DNA of 64,000 nt from Stagnimonas sp965279705 (GCA_965279705.1 OZ257257.1:2046001-2110000), one strand, 5' to 3'; shown: positions 18,040 to 26,807, numbered from the stretch's first letter. Notes: generated by a model from the letters alone, not told the origin. A program made the numbers and translations.

Positions 18040-18065
18040 CAAACGGCCCGCGCAAGGCGGGCCGT
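18040..18065 (-). terminator. Probable terminator downstream of rplI
   Basis: Read on the minus strand, ACGGCCCGC, five-base loop, GCGGGCCGT then TTTGCG. The stem is perfect over nine pairs but the U-tract is short, so read-through into dnaB is possible. Confidence 0.55.
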
Positions 18066-18086
18066 CTGGGTAAAAGCCGCGACGGC

Positions 18087-18539
18087 TTAGGCTTTTTCTT
18101 TCTCGACCTTGACGGTGATTTCCACTTCGACTTCCGAGTGCAGGCGGGCGACCACCTTGTGCTCGCCAGCGTGGCGGATCGGGCCGTTGAGCAGGTTGAT
18201 CTCGCTCTTGTCGAGTTCGATCTTCTGCGCCAGTGCGGCGCGCTCGATTTCAGCCGGGCCGACCGAACCGTAGAGCTTGCCTTCTTCCGAAGCCAGCACG
18301 CGGACGGTGACGACGGCGCCTTCGAGCTTGCCAGCGCGGATCTTGGCAGCTGCGACGGAGTCGTTGGCTTTCTTCACCAGCTCGGCCTTGCGGGCCTCGA
18401 ACACGCTCTTGTTGGCAGCGGTTGCAGACAACGCCTTGCCCTTCGGCAAGAGGTAGTTGCGGCCGTAGCCAGGGGTCACTTTGACGACATCGCCCAAGTC
18501 ACCGAGGTGCTTGATCTTCTCTAACAGAATCAAATCCAT
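18087..18539 (-). CDS. rplI: 50S ribosomal protein L9
   Basis: A 150-residue two-domain L9. The N-terminal signature MDLILLEKIKHLGDLGDVVKV and GYGRNYLLPKGKA is followed by the long connecting helix and the C-terminal rRNA-binding domain (SVGPAEIERAL-like region, then EVEVEITVKVEKE). It is the last gene of the rpsF-rpsR-rplI operon, ten bases after rpsR. Confidence 0.97.
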   Translation of the reverse strand: MDLILLEKIKHLGDLGDVVKVTPGYGRNYLLPKGKALSATAANKSVFEARKAELVKKANDSVAAAKIRAGKLEGAVVTVRVLASEEGKLYGSVGPAEIERAALAQKIELDKSEINLLNGPIRHAGEHKVVARLHSEVEVEITVKVEKEKA

Positions 18540-18549
18540 GGTCGGCTCC

Positions 18550-18780
18550 TTACTCGTGCTTGTCGGTGTAAGGCAGCAGCGCCAGGAAGCGTGCGCGCTT
18601 CACGGCGTTGGTGATCTCGCGCTGGTAGTAGCTGACCGTGCCGGTGACGCGCGCGGGCTGCAACTTGCCATTTTCGCTGATGTACTGCTTGAGCAGGTTC
18701 ACATCTTTGTAGTCGATTGGCTGCGCGTAGTCAGACGAGAACTTGCAGGAACGACGCTTGTTACGGACGAAACGGCTCAT
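18550..18780 (-). CDS. rpsR: 30S ribosomal protein S18
   Basis: A 76-residue S18: YKDVNLLKQYISENGKL and the conserved RVTGTVSYYQREITNAVKRAR core. Its ATG overlaps the stop of rpsF (ATGA). In many betaproteobacteria priB lies between rpsF and rpsR; here there is no room for it. Confidence 0.97.
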   Translation of the reverse strand: MSRFVRNKRRSCKFSSDYAQPIDYKDVNLLKQYISENGKLQPARVTGTVSYYQREITNAVKRARFLALLPYTDKHE

Positions 18781-19196
18781 ACTGCGGTCTCCTCTGCGGC
18801 GACGTCATCGGTGGCGGCTTCTTCAGCGGCGGCCGGTGCATCACCACGCGATTTGTATTCGCGCTTGTTTTCTTCTTCGGGGTTCTTGAACAGCGCAGAT
18901 TGGCCGGTGGCGGCAGCCTCGGTGCGGATCACCATCTTACGGATGACGGCATCGTTGAACTTGAAGGCATTTTCGAGTTCGGCCAGAGCCTTGTCAGTGC
19001 ATTCCACGTTCATCAGAACGTAGTGGGCCTTGTGCAGTTTGACGATCGGGTATGCCAGCTGGCGACGGCCCCAATCTTCGAGACGATGGACTTTGCCGCC
19101 ATCGGCTTCGACAAATGCTTTGTAACGCTCGGTCATGGCCGGGACCTGTTCAGACTGGTCCGGGTGAACCATGACCACGATTTCGTAGTGGCGCAT
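18777..19196 (-). CDS. rpsF: 30S ribosomal protein S6
   Basis: A 139-residue S6: RHYEIVVMVHPDQSEQVPAM, then EDWGRRQLAYPIVKLHKAHYVLMNVE. The core ends near residue 95 and is followed by an acidic Ala/Glu-rich tail of about 40 residues, which E. coli S6 extends by glutamylation. The start at 19196 was chosen over an upstream in-frame codon because it begins the S6 fold. It is the first gene of its operon. Confidence 0.96.
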   Translation of the reverse strand: MRHYEIVVMVHPDQSEQVPAMTERYKAFVEADGGKVHRLEDWGRRQLAYPIVKLHKAHYVLMNVECTDKALAELENAFKFNDAVIRKMVIRTEAAATGQSALFKNPEEENKREYKSRGDAPAAAEEAATDDVAAEETAV

Positions 19197-19322
19197 GTAA
19201 CTCCTTGTGGATAATGCCCCCCGCAGCAACATCAAAGGCGGTGGAGCAAGGAAAACCACCGAGGGGACCCTCGGCGGGGCGCGAAGGATACGCAAAGGCC
19301 CTGCGCGCTGCAACCAGCGAAG

Positions 19323-20804
19323 CTAGGCCTCGTTGGCACAGCTGCTTTCGGCATCCTCGCGTTGCAGGCCGTACTTGCGCAGCTTTTCCACCAGCGTGGT
19401 GCGGCGGGTGTTGAGCAGCTTGGCGGCATGGGCCACCACGCCACCGGACTGCGCCAGCGCCTGCTTGATGAGGCTGGCCTCGATGTGCTCGATGTGGTCT
19501 TTCAAATCCACGCCAGCCGGCGGCAGCACCGGGTCTGGCTTGCTCTGGCCCAGCAAGTCCATCACCCGCATCTCGCTAAGGATGGGCCGCTCGCTGCGCT
19601 CGAACGCCTGCTCGATGGTGGTTTCAGCCACCGGCTCAGCCGCCTCGAAACCTGCCGGCTTGTAGCGGCTGGGTAGATCCTGCGGGCGCACGGTGGCGCC
19701 GGGGTGCAGCACCGCCAGACGCTCGACCAGATTGGAGAGCTCGCGCACGTTGCCCGGCCAGTGGTAGGCGCGCAGCACGTTCACGGTTTCCGCGGACAGC
19801 CGCACGCTGCCGCGACTGGCGCGTTCGAGCTGGCCGATGATGTCTTCGATCAGCAGCGGCAGGTCTTCCAAGCGCTCGCGCATCGGCGGCGTCTCGATGG
19901 GGAAGACGTTCAGGCGGTAATACAGGTCTTCGCGAAAGCTGCCCTTGACGATGTTGTCTTCGAGGTTGCGATGCGTCGCGGCAATCACCCGCACATCGCA
20001 GCGCTGGCTCTTCATGCCACCAACGCGTTCGAAGCTGCGCTCCTGCAAGGCCCGCAGGATCTTCACCTGCATCGGCAGGCTCATGTCGCCGATCTCGTCC
20101 AGAAATAGAGTCCCGCCATCGGCCAGCTCGAATCGGCCCTTGCGGGCGGTGATCGCGCCGGTGAATGCACCCTTCTCGTGGCCGAACAGCTCGCTTTCGA
20201 GCAGCTCAGAGGGAATCGCGCCGCAGTTGACCGCAACAAAAGGTTTGTCCTTGCGGCGCGACTGGGCGTGGATGGCGCGCGCCACCACCTCCTTGCCAGT
20301 GCCGCTTTCGCCGGTAATGAGCACGGTGGTGTCAAAGCTCGCCACCTGCTCCACCATACGGCGTACGCGACGCACCGCGCTGCTGTTGCCGGTGGGGCCC
20401 TTGCTGGCGACGGTGTCGAGCACTTCGCGCTCCATGCGGGTGAGCCCGGCGCGTTTCAGCAGCTCGTTGAGCTGGGCATATTTGAGCGGCAGATCGAGAT
20501 TGATGCAGGCCGACTCATGCAGGTCAAAGCGGGCTGCGGCATTGCCAAGCTGCTCGGAGAGCACCAGCAACGGCGGGTGCAGATGATCACGCTTGAGCCA
20601 GTCGACAAAACCATTCAGAGCGCTCTCGTCGAGCACCTTGCCGACGATCACCGCCACCCAGTCCGCCGGCTTGGCACCGCTGTTGGCGAGATGGCCACAG
20701 CGATCCTGCACCACCGGGGCGTAGTCGATGAACTGCAACAGGCTGCGCAGGCTTTGTGCGCGTTCTTCATCGCCATCCAGCACGAGTACGCGAGATTCAG
20801 CCAT
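19323..20804 (-). CDS. fleQ: FleQ/FlrA-like sigma-54 flagellar master regulator
   Basis: A 493-residue bacterial enhancer-binding protein. Residues 1-120 match the FleQ receiver-like domain (no proper phospho-Asp pocket). The AAA+ domain has Walker A TGESGTGKE, the sigma-54 contact loop GAFTGA, Walker B GGTLFLDEIGD and R-finger region FREDLYYRLNVFPI. A Fis-type helix-turn-helix ends the protein (AAKLLNTRRTTLVEKLRKYGL). It lies at the edge of the flagellar block beside rpoN. FleQ homologues also respond to c-di-GMP; whether this one does is not visible. Confidence 0.85.
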   Translation of the reverse strand: MAESRVLVLDGDEERAQSLRSLLQFIDYAPVVQDRCGHLANSGAKPADWVAVIVGKVLDESALNGFVDWLKRDHLHPPLLVLSEQLGNAAARFDLHESACINLDLPLKYAQLNELLKRAGLTRMEREVLDTVASKGPTGNSSAVRRVRRMVEQVASFDTTVLITGESGTGKEVVARAIHAQSRRKDKPFVAVNCGAIPSELLESELFGHEKGAFTGAITARKGRFELADGGTLFLDEIGDMSLPMQVKILRALQERSFERVGGMKSQRCDVRVIAATHRNLEDNIVKGSFREDLYYRLNVFPIETPPMRERLEDLPLLIEDIIGQLERASRGSVRLSAETVNVLRAYHWPGNVRELSNLVERLAVLHPGATVRPQDLPSRYKPAGFEAAEPVAETTIEQAFERSERPILSEMRVMDLLGQSKPDPVLPPAGVDLKDHIEHIEASLIKQALAQSGGVVAHAAKLLNTRRTTLVEKLRKYGLQREDAESSCANEA

Positions 20805-21192
20805 GCGCCATCTCCGTGCTGACCACGTTCAACAGGGCGTCGATGGTGGTATCGAAATCCTGCTTGCTGAGAAAGCCGTCGGCACCGGCGCGTGCGGAAT
20901 GCTCGCGGTGCTCGGCATCGTTGTGGTGGCTGGCGATGAAAATGATCGGCGGCGCATCCTGCGCCTTGATCAGCCGCGTGGCCTGCAAGCCGCCCATGCC
21001 GGGCATGGAGAGATCCATCAGGATCAGGTCGGGCTTCAGGGCTTCCGACATACGCACCGCATCGAAGCCGGTGTAGCCGCGGCCGACGATTTCGAGACGG
21101 GGGTTGGCCTTGAGCAAGTGCATGGCGAGAGTCAAAAACGCCTCGTTGTCGTCGATCAACAGCGTTCTGAAGGTCATCTTCTCTCGGCTCAT
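20797..21192 (-). CDS. Stand-alone response regulator receiver protein
   Basis: A 131-residue single REC domain: acidic pair LLIDDNEAF, phospho-Asp in DLILMDLSMPGMGG, and the Lys in GFLSKQDF. No output domain follows. It overlaps fleQ by eight bases, so the two are translationally coupled. The start at 21192 has AAGGAG seven bases upstream; an alternative ATG lies 15 bases further in. Signalling through protein contact, perhaps with the FleQ-like regulator or another flagellar component, is inferred from the coupling. Confidence 0.85.
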   Translation of the reverse strand: MSREKMTFRTLLIDDNEAFLTLAMHLLKANPRLEIVGRGYTGFDAVRMSEALKPDLILMDLSMPGMGGLQATRLIKAQDAPPIIFIASHHNDAEHREHSARAGADGFLSKQDFDTTIDALLNVVSTEMAHG

Positions 21193-21225
21193 TGCTGCGC
21201 TCCTTGCTGGGTTGCCACCAACCAC

Positions 21226-22698
21226 CTAAACCGCCATTGCCATTGCAGGTTCCACCTTGCGTTCCGGTGCGCTCACGATCTTCATGCCTTCGCGATACTT
21301 CGCCACCGTGCGCCGCGCCACCCGCACACCTTTACGCAGCAAGATTGCGCTGATCGCCCCATCGCAAAGGGGCTTCGCCGGATTTTCGGCGTCAATAAGC
21401 TGACGAATCATCGCCCGCACGGCCACGCCCGAAGATTCCGCCTCGCCCGCGTTCAAGGAAACGCTGAAGAAGTGCTTGAGCTCGAACACCCCCCAGGGTG
21501 TAGAGACATATTTGTTGGTGGTCACCCGCGAGACGGTGGATTCGTGCATTTCGATCGCCACCGCCACTTCGCGCAGGGTTAGCGGCTTCATGGCGACTTC
21601 GCCTTGGGTCAGAAAGCTGTTCTGCCGCTCGAAAATGGCCTTGGTAGTTTTCAGCAGGGTGTCGTGGCGCATCTCCAGCCCGCGCAGCAGCCAGCGGGCT
21701 TCGTTGAGTTTTTCCTTCAGGCCGCGGCCCTGCGGGGCGTCGTTGAGCACCTGCTCGTAGAGCCGGTTGAGGCGCACGCGTGGCAGCGTCGCCGGGTTGA
21801 GTTCGAGTTTCCAGGCACCGGGTGCGCCGGTGACCAGCACATCCGGCACGATGGCGCGGGCGGCATCGTCGTTGGGCTCCTGCCCCGGCTTGGGGTTCAA
21901 GGTGCGGATCAGCATCATCGCGGCGGCAAAGCGCTCGGGGCTCACACCCAGCTGCACCCGCAGTGCCTCGCGGTTGCGGGCACCGAGAGCGCTCAGATGA
22001 TCCATCACCAGTTGCTCGGCCAGGGTCTTGCCCGGCGTGCCGGCGCGCACTTCTGCCAGTTGCAGCAGCAGGCATTCGCGCAGGTCGCGGGCGGCGAAGC
22101 CACTGGGGGCCAGACGGCGGATCAGCGCCAGCGCACGACGCACCACGGCAGGCTCGGCCTGCGCGGCGGCACAAAGCTGGGCAAGGTTGGCACGCAGATA
22201 GCCGGCATCGTCAATGGACTCCAGCAGGGCGAGCACGGCGCGCTGGGTTTCCGCGTCCTCGATCTCCGCGGCCAGCTCGGCTTCGAGCGTGGCGCGCAGG
22301 CCCGTAGTTGGGGCAGCAGCGCGGCGCATCGGGTTGTCGTCTTCGTCGTCGCTGTCGCCGGCGGCGGCACTCCAGGCCTCGCTCACCGCAAAGCTGTCGT
22401 CGATGTCGATGTCACCGCTGCTCGCTGCAGCGGGTTGTTCGCTGGCGTGCTCGGCGCTCGGCGGCGCATCCATCGCCTGGGTCACACCCTCGCCCACCAC
22501 GCTGGCAAAACTCAGCTCGGTGTCGCTCACCGGTGCAGCTTCGAGCGTCTCGGCTTCGAGCAGCGGATTGTTCTCCAGCGCGTTGACGACCTCCTGCTCC
22601 AGTTCGAGCGAAGAGAGTTGCAGCAGGCGGATCGACGCCACCAGCTGCGGCGACATGCTGGCTTGCTGGCTGACGTGAAGTTTGAGGTTGGGGTTCAT
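21226..22698 (-). CDS. rpoN: RNA polymerase sigma-54 factor
   Basis: A 490-residue sigma-54. Region I is Gln/Leu-rich (QASMSPQLVASIRLLQLSSLELEQEV), region II acidic, then the core-binding domain, a helix-turn-helix (REVAVAIEMHESTVSRVTTNKY) and the RpoN box ARRTVAKYREG near the C-terminus. The start at 22698 has GGGAG seven bases upstream. It sits with flagellar regulators rather than in the usual lptB-rpoN-hpf neighbourhood, so it may be a second, flagella-associated copy. Confidence 0.93.
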   Translation of the reverse strand: MNPNLKLHVSQQASMSPQLVASIRLLQLSSLELEQEVVNALENNPLLEAETLEAAPVSDTELSFASVVGEGVTQAMDAPPSAEHASEQPAAASSGDIDIDDSFAVSEAWSAAAGDSDDEDDNPMRRAAAPTTGLRATLEAELAAEIEDAETQRAVLALLESIDDAGYLRANLAQLCAAAQAEPAVVRRALALIRRLAPSGFAARDLRECLLLQLAEVRAGTPGKTLAEQLVMDHLSALGARNREALRVQLGVSPERFAAAMMLIRTLNPKPGQEPNDDAARAIVPDVLVTGAPGAWKLELNPATLPRVRLNRLYEQVLNDAPQGRGLKEKLNEARWLLRGLEMRHDTLLKTTKAIFERQNSFLTQGEVAMKPLTLREVAVAIEMHESTVSRVTTNKYVSTPWGVFELKHFFSVSLNAGEAESSGVAVRAMIRQLIDAENPAKPLCDGAISAILLRKGVRVARRTVAKYREGMKIVSAPERKVEPAMAMAV

Positions 22699-22861
22699 CG
22701 TGCGCTCCCGGATGTTTCGCGTCAGCCCAAGTGCCGGTTGACGCAGAACAGATTGAAGAGCCAGAGCCCCGCCAGACATAGGAACGTTTCTGACAGTTTG
22801 TAGGGCCTCGCCCTACATGCGACGGAAGTCCGTCATCCGGTTGCGCACTCGATCACGAGTA

Positions 22862-23521
22862 CTAAATCTCACCGTTATCCATGCCGGCCTTGATTGCAAA
22901 CCGCATCAAAGCGTTGACGCCGTATAGCCCGAGCACGGCTGCCAGTCGCGCACGATGGGTCTCGACGGTCTTTACCGACACGCCCATCAGCGCCGCGATT
23001 TCCTTGGTGGACCTGCCGCGCGCCATCAATCGCAACACTTGCCGCTGACGAGCGGTCAACACGCCTTCACGTTCGTCACGGCCGCGGATACGACGGTCGA
23101 ACGCAGCGGCAGAGACTTTGGGCGAGAGATAGTTCTGGCCTTTGGCGATGGCCTTCAGCGCCAGCGCAAGCTCCATCGGCTCGGCCTCTTTCACCACATA
23201 GCCCACCGCCCCGGCCTGCATGGCGTTGCGTACATGGTTGGGCTCAGTGCGGGCGGTGAGAAACAGCACCTTCACTTCGGGATAATGGCGACGGATTTGC
23301 AGCGTCACTTCCTGCCCGCCCATGCTGGTCAGTACGTGCTCGACGATCACCAGATCGGGCCGCGTGCGCGACACCAGTTCCAGCAGCGCCTGGCCGTCGC
23401 CGGATTCCGCCACCAGTTCGATCTTCGGTTCGGTGATCGCCTCCAGCAGCAACCGCACGCCGGCGCGCACCAGTGTCAGTTCATCGCCCAGCACCACCCG
23501 CATCACATTCGGTTTGCTCAT
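22862..23521 (-). CDS. NarL/LuxR-type response regulator
   Basis: A 219-residue two-domain regulator. The REC domain (about 1-125) has the acidic pair LGDE, a D-containing LVIVEHVLTSMGG where the usual phospho-Asp position reads E/H rather than a clear Asp, and K in YVVKEAEPM. The C-terminal LuxR helix-turn-helix reads LTARQRQVLRLMARG then KEIAALMGVSVKTVETHRARL. No cognate kinase is adjacent. The poor match at the acceptor site suggests phosphorylation-independent action. Its place between rpoN and late flagellar genes hints at a motility role. Confidence 0.82.
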   Translation of the reverse strand: MSKPNVMRVVLGDELTLVRAGVRLLLEAITEPKIELVAESGDGQALLELVSRTRPDLVIVEHVLTSMGGQEVTLQIRRHYPEVKVLFLTARTEPNHVRNAMQAGAVGYVVKEAEPMELALALKAIAKGQNYLSPKVSAAAFDRRIRGRDEREGVLTARQRQVLRLMARGRSTKEIAALMGVSVKTVETHRARLAAVLGLYGVNALMRFAIKAGMDNGEI

Positions 23522-23565
23522 CCGCGCACGTTAACCGGTTCATGGCCCGGCCCCAATCGTAAGCA

Positions 23566-24102
23566 CTACGAACGTTGTGACCGGGCCTCGGCAATGGCGC
23601 GGCGGTGCAGCTGGAAGATATGGCGATCCAGCACGGTCTGCGCCGCCTCACCCAGCGGCAGCAGCCGGGCTTGCACGCGAATGCGGCCATCATCCTGCGG
23701 CGTGAGTTCGGCAATCTCGGCAGGCCAGCACATGGGCTCGGGTGCCGCCGGGTGCAACCAGAGTGCGACTGCACCGCTGCTACCTAATACGGGTGGATGC
23801 TCGCTCTGCCAGCTGCACGCCGTGCCGCTCAATTGCAGCTCGATGGCCGCAGGTCGTGTGCTGTCGCGGCCCAGAGCCAGCGCCAGCAGCTCGATCAGCA
23901 ACTGGGTTTTCTGGTGCAGACGCGCCACTTCAAGCTCCAGCCCCAGCGCTTCTTCGTTGACCAGCGGCGGGCGCTCGGCGAGCGATACCGCCGTGGCCAG
24001 CGCACGCACAGCGGCGGTGCCGGCTTCCGCAATCTTGAGCCCCTCGCCTGTCTGCCAGGCGAGGGGCACGCACAGAGGCACCGAGATCTGCTCTACGTTC
24101 AT
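23566..24102 (-). CDS. Uncharacterised protein of the fliS operon, possibly atypical PilZ
   Basis: A 178-residue protein without signal or membrane segment. The middle has a Leu-rich helical stretch (EVARLHQKTQLLIELLALALG) and the C-terminal half a beta-rich region ending in LDRHIFQLHRRAIAEAR. This layout resembles the tetrameric (atypical) PilZ proteins near flagellar genes in other proteobacteria, which lack the usual RxxxR c-di-GMP motif. It overlaps the fliT-like gene by four bases and is last in the fliS operon. The assignment is tentative. Confidence 0.5.
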   Translation of the reverse strand: MNVEQISVPLCVPLAWQTGEGLKIAEAGTAAVRALATAVSLAERPPLVNEEALGLELEVARLHQKTQLLIELLALALGRDSTRPAAIELQLSGTACSWQSEHPPVLGSSGAVALWLHPAAPEPMCWPAEIAELTPQDDGRIRVQARLLPLGEAAQTVLDRHIFQLHRRAIAEARSQRS

Positions 24103-24482
24103 GGCCCTTCGCCGGTTGATCCGATATGCCAGTGCTGCGTCTTCTGGCGACCCAGCGCACTGAGTTCCGCCACCGTCTGCGAGCGATTGATTTCGAGGCA
24201 GGACAGCACGGCCTGGTCCATATCGAGCATCGCGCAGCAGGCCTCGATCATCGCCGTGCGCTCGCTCGGCAACACCGACTGCTCGAAGAAGCGATGCAGC
24301 AAGGCATCGCGCCGCGCCTGTGCAGAGGCGGCTTCTTGCAAGCGACCGCCCAGCACGTGTGCGCGCAGCTCGTCGGTGAGGCGCAGCAGAGTGCGTAGCG
24401 TCAGCACGCGGTCGCGCGGCAGGGGCTCCATCACGTGCTTGAGGTCTCTGGCGGCAAACCCAGGTGCTGCGCCGGCGCTCAC
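24099..24482 (-). CDS. FliT-like flagellar chaperone candidate
   Basis: A 127-residue helical protein with heptad-like Leu and Ala spacing (LTLRTLLRLTDELRAHVLGG, residues about 27-46). Sequence similarity to FliT is weak, but its position directly after fliS, with overlapping stop/start (GTGA) on both sides, is the fliT position. FliT-type chaperones bind the filament cap protein FliD. GTG at 24482 is the start. Confidence 0.55.
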   Translation of the reverse strand: MSAGAAPGFAARDLKHVMEPLPRDRVLTLRTLLRLTDELRAHVLGGRLQEAASAQARRDALLHRFFEQSVLPSERTAMIEACCAMLDMDQAVLSCLEINRSQTVAELSALGRQKTQHWHIGSTGEGP

Positions 24483-24904
24483 GCTGCCACTCCAAGGTGT
24501 GAAGTGGTGACTGCGCGAACCTCGTTGGCGGCCAGGCCATCCCAGCCCGCCTTGATCTGGCCGAGCAGGCCTGAGACCTCGTCCAGCATCTCGACATCGT
24601 TGCTGACATTGGCCTGCGCGAGGCGGCGCATGACGTAGTCGTAGAGGCGATCCAGATTCATTGCCAGCTCGCCGCCAGCTTTGGCATCGAGCGACATTTT
24701 CAGATGCTCGACGATGGCCACTGCGGCAGAGATGCGCCCGGCTTTTTCGGCCAGCGCACCGCGCTGCATAGCGCCCTTGGCAATGGCAACGCGCTCCAGC
24801 GCACCGGCCAGACAGATCTCGATCAGCTTGTGCGGGCTGGCGGTGAACACTTCGGCGGCGCGAGTCTGCTGGTAGCTGCGGAGAAAGGGATTGTTCGATT
24901 GCAT
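24479..24904 (-). CDS. fliS: Flagellin export chaperone FliS
   Basis: A 141-residue helical chaperone that binds the flagellin C-terminus. Landmarks are FLRSYQQTRAAEVFTASPHKLIEICL-type N-terminus (split here), GRISAAVAIVEHL and AMNLDRLYDYVMRRL. The start at 24904 has AGGAA seven bases upstream; longer in-frame options would run through the promoter. A sigma-28-like promoter and a terminator upstream make it head of a separate transcript with the fliT-like and 178-residue genes. Confidence 0.92.
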   Translation of the reverse strand: MQSNNPFLRSYQQTRAAEVFTASPHKLIEICLAGALERVAIAKGAMQRGALAEKAGRISAAVAIVEHLKMSLDAKAGGELAMNLDRLYDYVMRRLAQANVSNDVEMLDEVSGLLGQIKAGWDGLAANEVRAVTTSHLGVAA

Positions 24905-24938
24905 GGCCGGTTCCTGTGTGGGTTTGCGCTTACTCCCT

Positions 24939-24965
24939 GCATCGGCGGCGAGTGCCGCAACTTGA
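24939..24965 (-). promoter_or_regulatory. Candidate sigma-28 promoter of fliS
   Basis: On the minus strand: TCAAGTTG, 11 bases, GCCGATGC. It matches the sigma-28 pattern TAAAGTTT-N11-GCCGATAA with correct spacing, and lies about 35 bases before the fliS ATG, just past the fliD terminator. Confidence 0.7.
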
Positions 24966-25004
24966 GCCATTGGCACCCTATTTTTCTGCCGTCTGCGGCC
25001 CCAC

Positions 25005-25029
25005 AAAAAAGCCGGCCCGAAGGCCGGCT
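25005..25029 (-). terminator. Intrinsic terminator of fliD
   Basis: On the minus strand AGCCGGCC, TTCG loop, GGCCGGCT, then TTTTT. A perfect eight-base stem with a stable tetraloop and U-tract, 17 bases after the fliD stop. Confidence 0.9.
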
Positions 25030-25045
25030 GCTTGCACCGCAATCG

Positions 25046-26437
25046 CTACGAGTTATTGGTGTAACCCGGCAGATTGGCGAGCTGCTGCGTGAGGTAGGTG
25101 CTGGTGGTTCTGAGCTGGCTGATGATGGTGTCGAGCGCCGTGAACTGCGCGCGGTAGCGGCTCTCGACCATGGTCATGCGGTTGTCGAGCGCGTCCTGCT
25201 GCTTGCTGATGTCCTTGAGCTGGGCATTGAGGTTGTCCTGCTTGGTCTTGATGCGGCCGTCGGACTTGAGGTAGTCCTCGGCGATCGTGAAGATCTTGCC
25301 GCCGTAGCCATCCTTGCCGAACAGTGTGGTGATGCTGGCGGGGTCGGCAGCCAGCACCGTCGCGAACTTGTCGGCGTCGAGCTTGAACGAGCCATCGGTG
25401 CTGCCGGTGATGCCGATCTGTGACAGGTTCTGCACGCTGCCGCTGCCCACCGATGCGGCCATCACCGAACGCGCCTGCTGCGCCAGGCTGCGCACCGTGG
25501 AATCACCCAGCAGTGGCCCGCCGGTTTGCGTCGTCGCGTCGTAGCGCGAATAGGTGGCGATGGTCGCGTTCAAGACGTTGTAGCGGGTGACGAAGTTCTG
25601 CGCGGCATTCTTCGCCGCTGTGGTATCAACAGCCACAGCCACGTTGAACTTGGTGCCGGGCTCGGCCTTGGTAGCGGCAAAGCTCACGCCCTGCACCGCG
25701 TCGGCGAAGACATTGGTGCTGCTCTCGAAGTCGTAGCTGTCGATGGTGATCTTGGCGTTCTGCGCCGGGTCGATTTCGTCGAGCTGCTGGTTACCACTGT
25801 TGAAGCTCAGCGCGTCCAGCCCGGTGCCGGTGGGCACGATGGGCTGATCGGAAAGATCGGTGGCGGTGACGGTGATGGCGCCGTCTTCACCGGTGGCATT
25901 GCTGCTCAGCGTGAGTCGCACGCCGGCGGCGGTGTTGAGCAGCGAGGCGCGCACGCCCTTGTTGTCACTGGCGTTGTTGATGGCATCGCGGATCGCCCCG
26001 AGCGAGGGGTCGTCGGCACTGACCGTAACCGCGAAGGCCTTGCCGCCGACCGAGATGCTGAGCTTGCCGCTGCCAACGGCGGTGCTACTGCTGCCATAGG
26101 GCGCGCTGGCAAGTTTGTGGGCCTTGGCGAGTTGCACCACTTCAACGCTATAGCTGCCCGCTGCAGCCGTGGTGGTGGCCGTCGCAGTGAGCAGGGCCGT
26201 GTTTGCCGAGGTGGCGGCGAGTTTGGTGGCGGCGCCATCGCGCAGGGCCTTGGCGGCGTCCTGAAACCCCGCGAGTGCGGAGCGAAATCCGCCCACGGCG
26301 GAGAGCGTGGTCTGCGCCTTGCTCTGCGCCTTGGCGATGCGGGTATCGGGTGCCGAGCGCTCGGCGGCAACCAGCTGCGAAACCAGGCTGGCAACGTCCA
26401 GGCCCGAGCCCAGACCGGCGGATGTGATGGCGGCCAT
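25046..26437 (-). CDS. fliD: Flagellar hook-associated protein 2 (filament cap) FliD
   Basis: A 463-residue filament cap. The N-terminus ITSAGLGSGLDVASLVSQLVAAE is the FliD_N signature and the C-terminus (DNRMTMVESRYRAQFTALDTIISQLRTTSTYLTQQLANL region) is FliD_C. The middle third is the variable exposed domain. It is 10 bases downstream of flaG and ends in a strong terminator. Confidence 0.95.
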   Translation of the reverse strand: MAAITSAGLGSGLDVASLVSQLVAAERSAPDTRIAKAQSKAQTTLSAVGGFRSALAGFQDAAKALRDGAATKLAATSANTALLTATATTTAAAGSYSVEVVQLAKAHKLASAPYGSSSTAVGSGKLSISVGGKAFAVTVSADDPSLGAIRDAINNASDNKGVRASLLNTAAGVRLTLSSNATGEDGAITVTATDLSDQPIVPTGTGLDALSFNSGNQQLDEIDPAQNAKITIDSYDFESSTNVFADAVQGVSFAATKAEPGTKFNVAVAVDTTAAKNAAQNFVTRYNVLNATIATYSRYDATTQTGGPLLGDSTVRSLAQQARSVMAASVGSGSVQNLSQIGITGSTDGSFKLDADKFATVLAADPASITTLFGKDGYGGKIFTIAEDYLKSDGRIKTKQDNLNAQLKDISKQQDALDNRMTMVESRYRAQFTALDTIISQLRTTSTYLTQQLANLPGYTNNS

Positions 26438-26447
26438 GGCAGTGCTC

Positions 26448-26792
26448 CTAAGCCCGCTGGCGGATCAGACCGAGGCGGTCGTGTTCGAGATAGCGGGCAA
26501 TGCGCAGCGCCTCCAGCGATGGCATCTGCCGCAGCACCTGGCCGCTCTCACTATCGATGATCGACACCACCAGCTGGCCGGCGTCGCGGTCTACCGCGAA
26601 GCGCAAATCAGTGCGACTACCAGCCACATAGCGGTTGAGTTCTTCGATCGCCTTGCCGAGCATCGTGCTTTCTTCGGGTTCTGCATCTGCCGCTGCGGCC
26701 TTGGCAGCCAGCGGCAAAGGCAAGGCCACAGCCGGCTTCGCAGCCGCCGTGGCGTAGGTATGGGGGGTGATGCTTAAAAGTTCGGTGGACAT
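26448..26792 (-). CDS. flaG: FlaG-family protein
   Basis: A 114-residue protein. The C-terminal half matches FlaG: AIEELNRYVAGSRTDLRFAVD and LVVSIIDSESGQVLRQMP. The N-terminal 50 residues are Ala/Pro-rich. FlaG influences filament length in several species. GAGGAGG lies 11 bases before the ATG at 26792. It lies between fliC and fliD, and only about 15 bases separate it from the fliC terminator, so it probably depends on read-through. Confidence 0.88.
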   Translation of the reverse strand: MSTELLSITPHTYATAAAKPAVALPLPLAAKAAAADAEPEESTMLGKAIEELNRYVAGSRTDLRFAVDRDAGQLVVSIIDSESGQVLRQMPSLEALRIARYLEHDRLGLIRQRA

Positions 26793-26807
26793 GGGGTGAG
26801 TCCTCCT

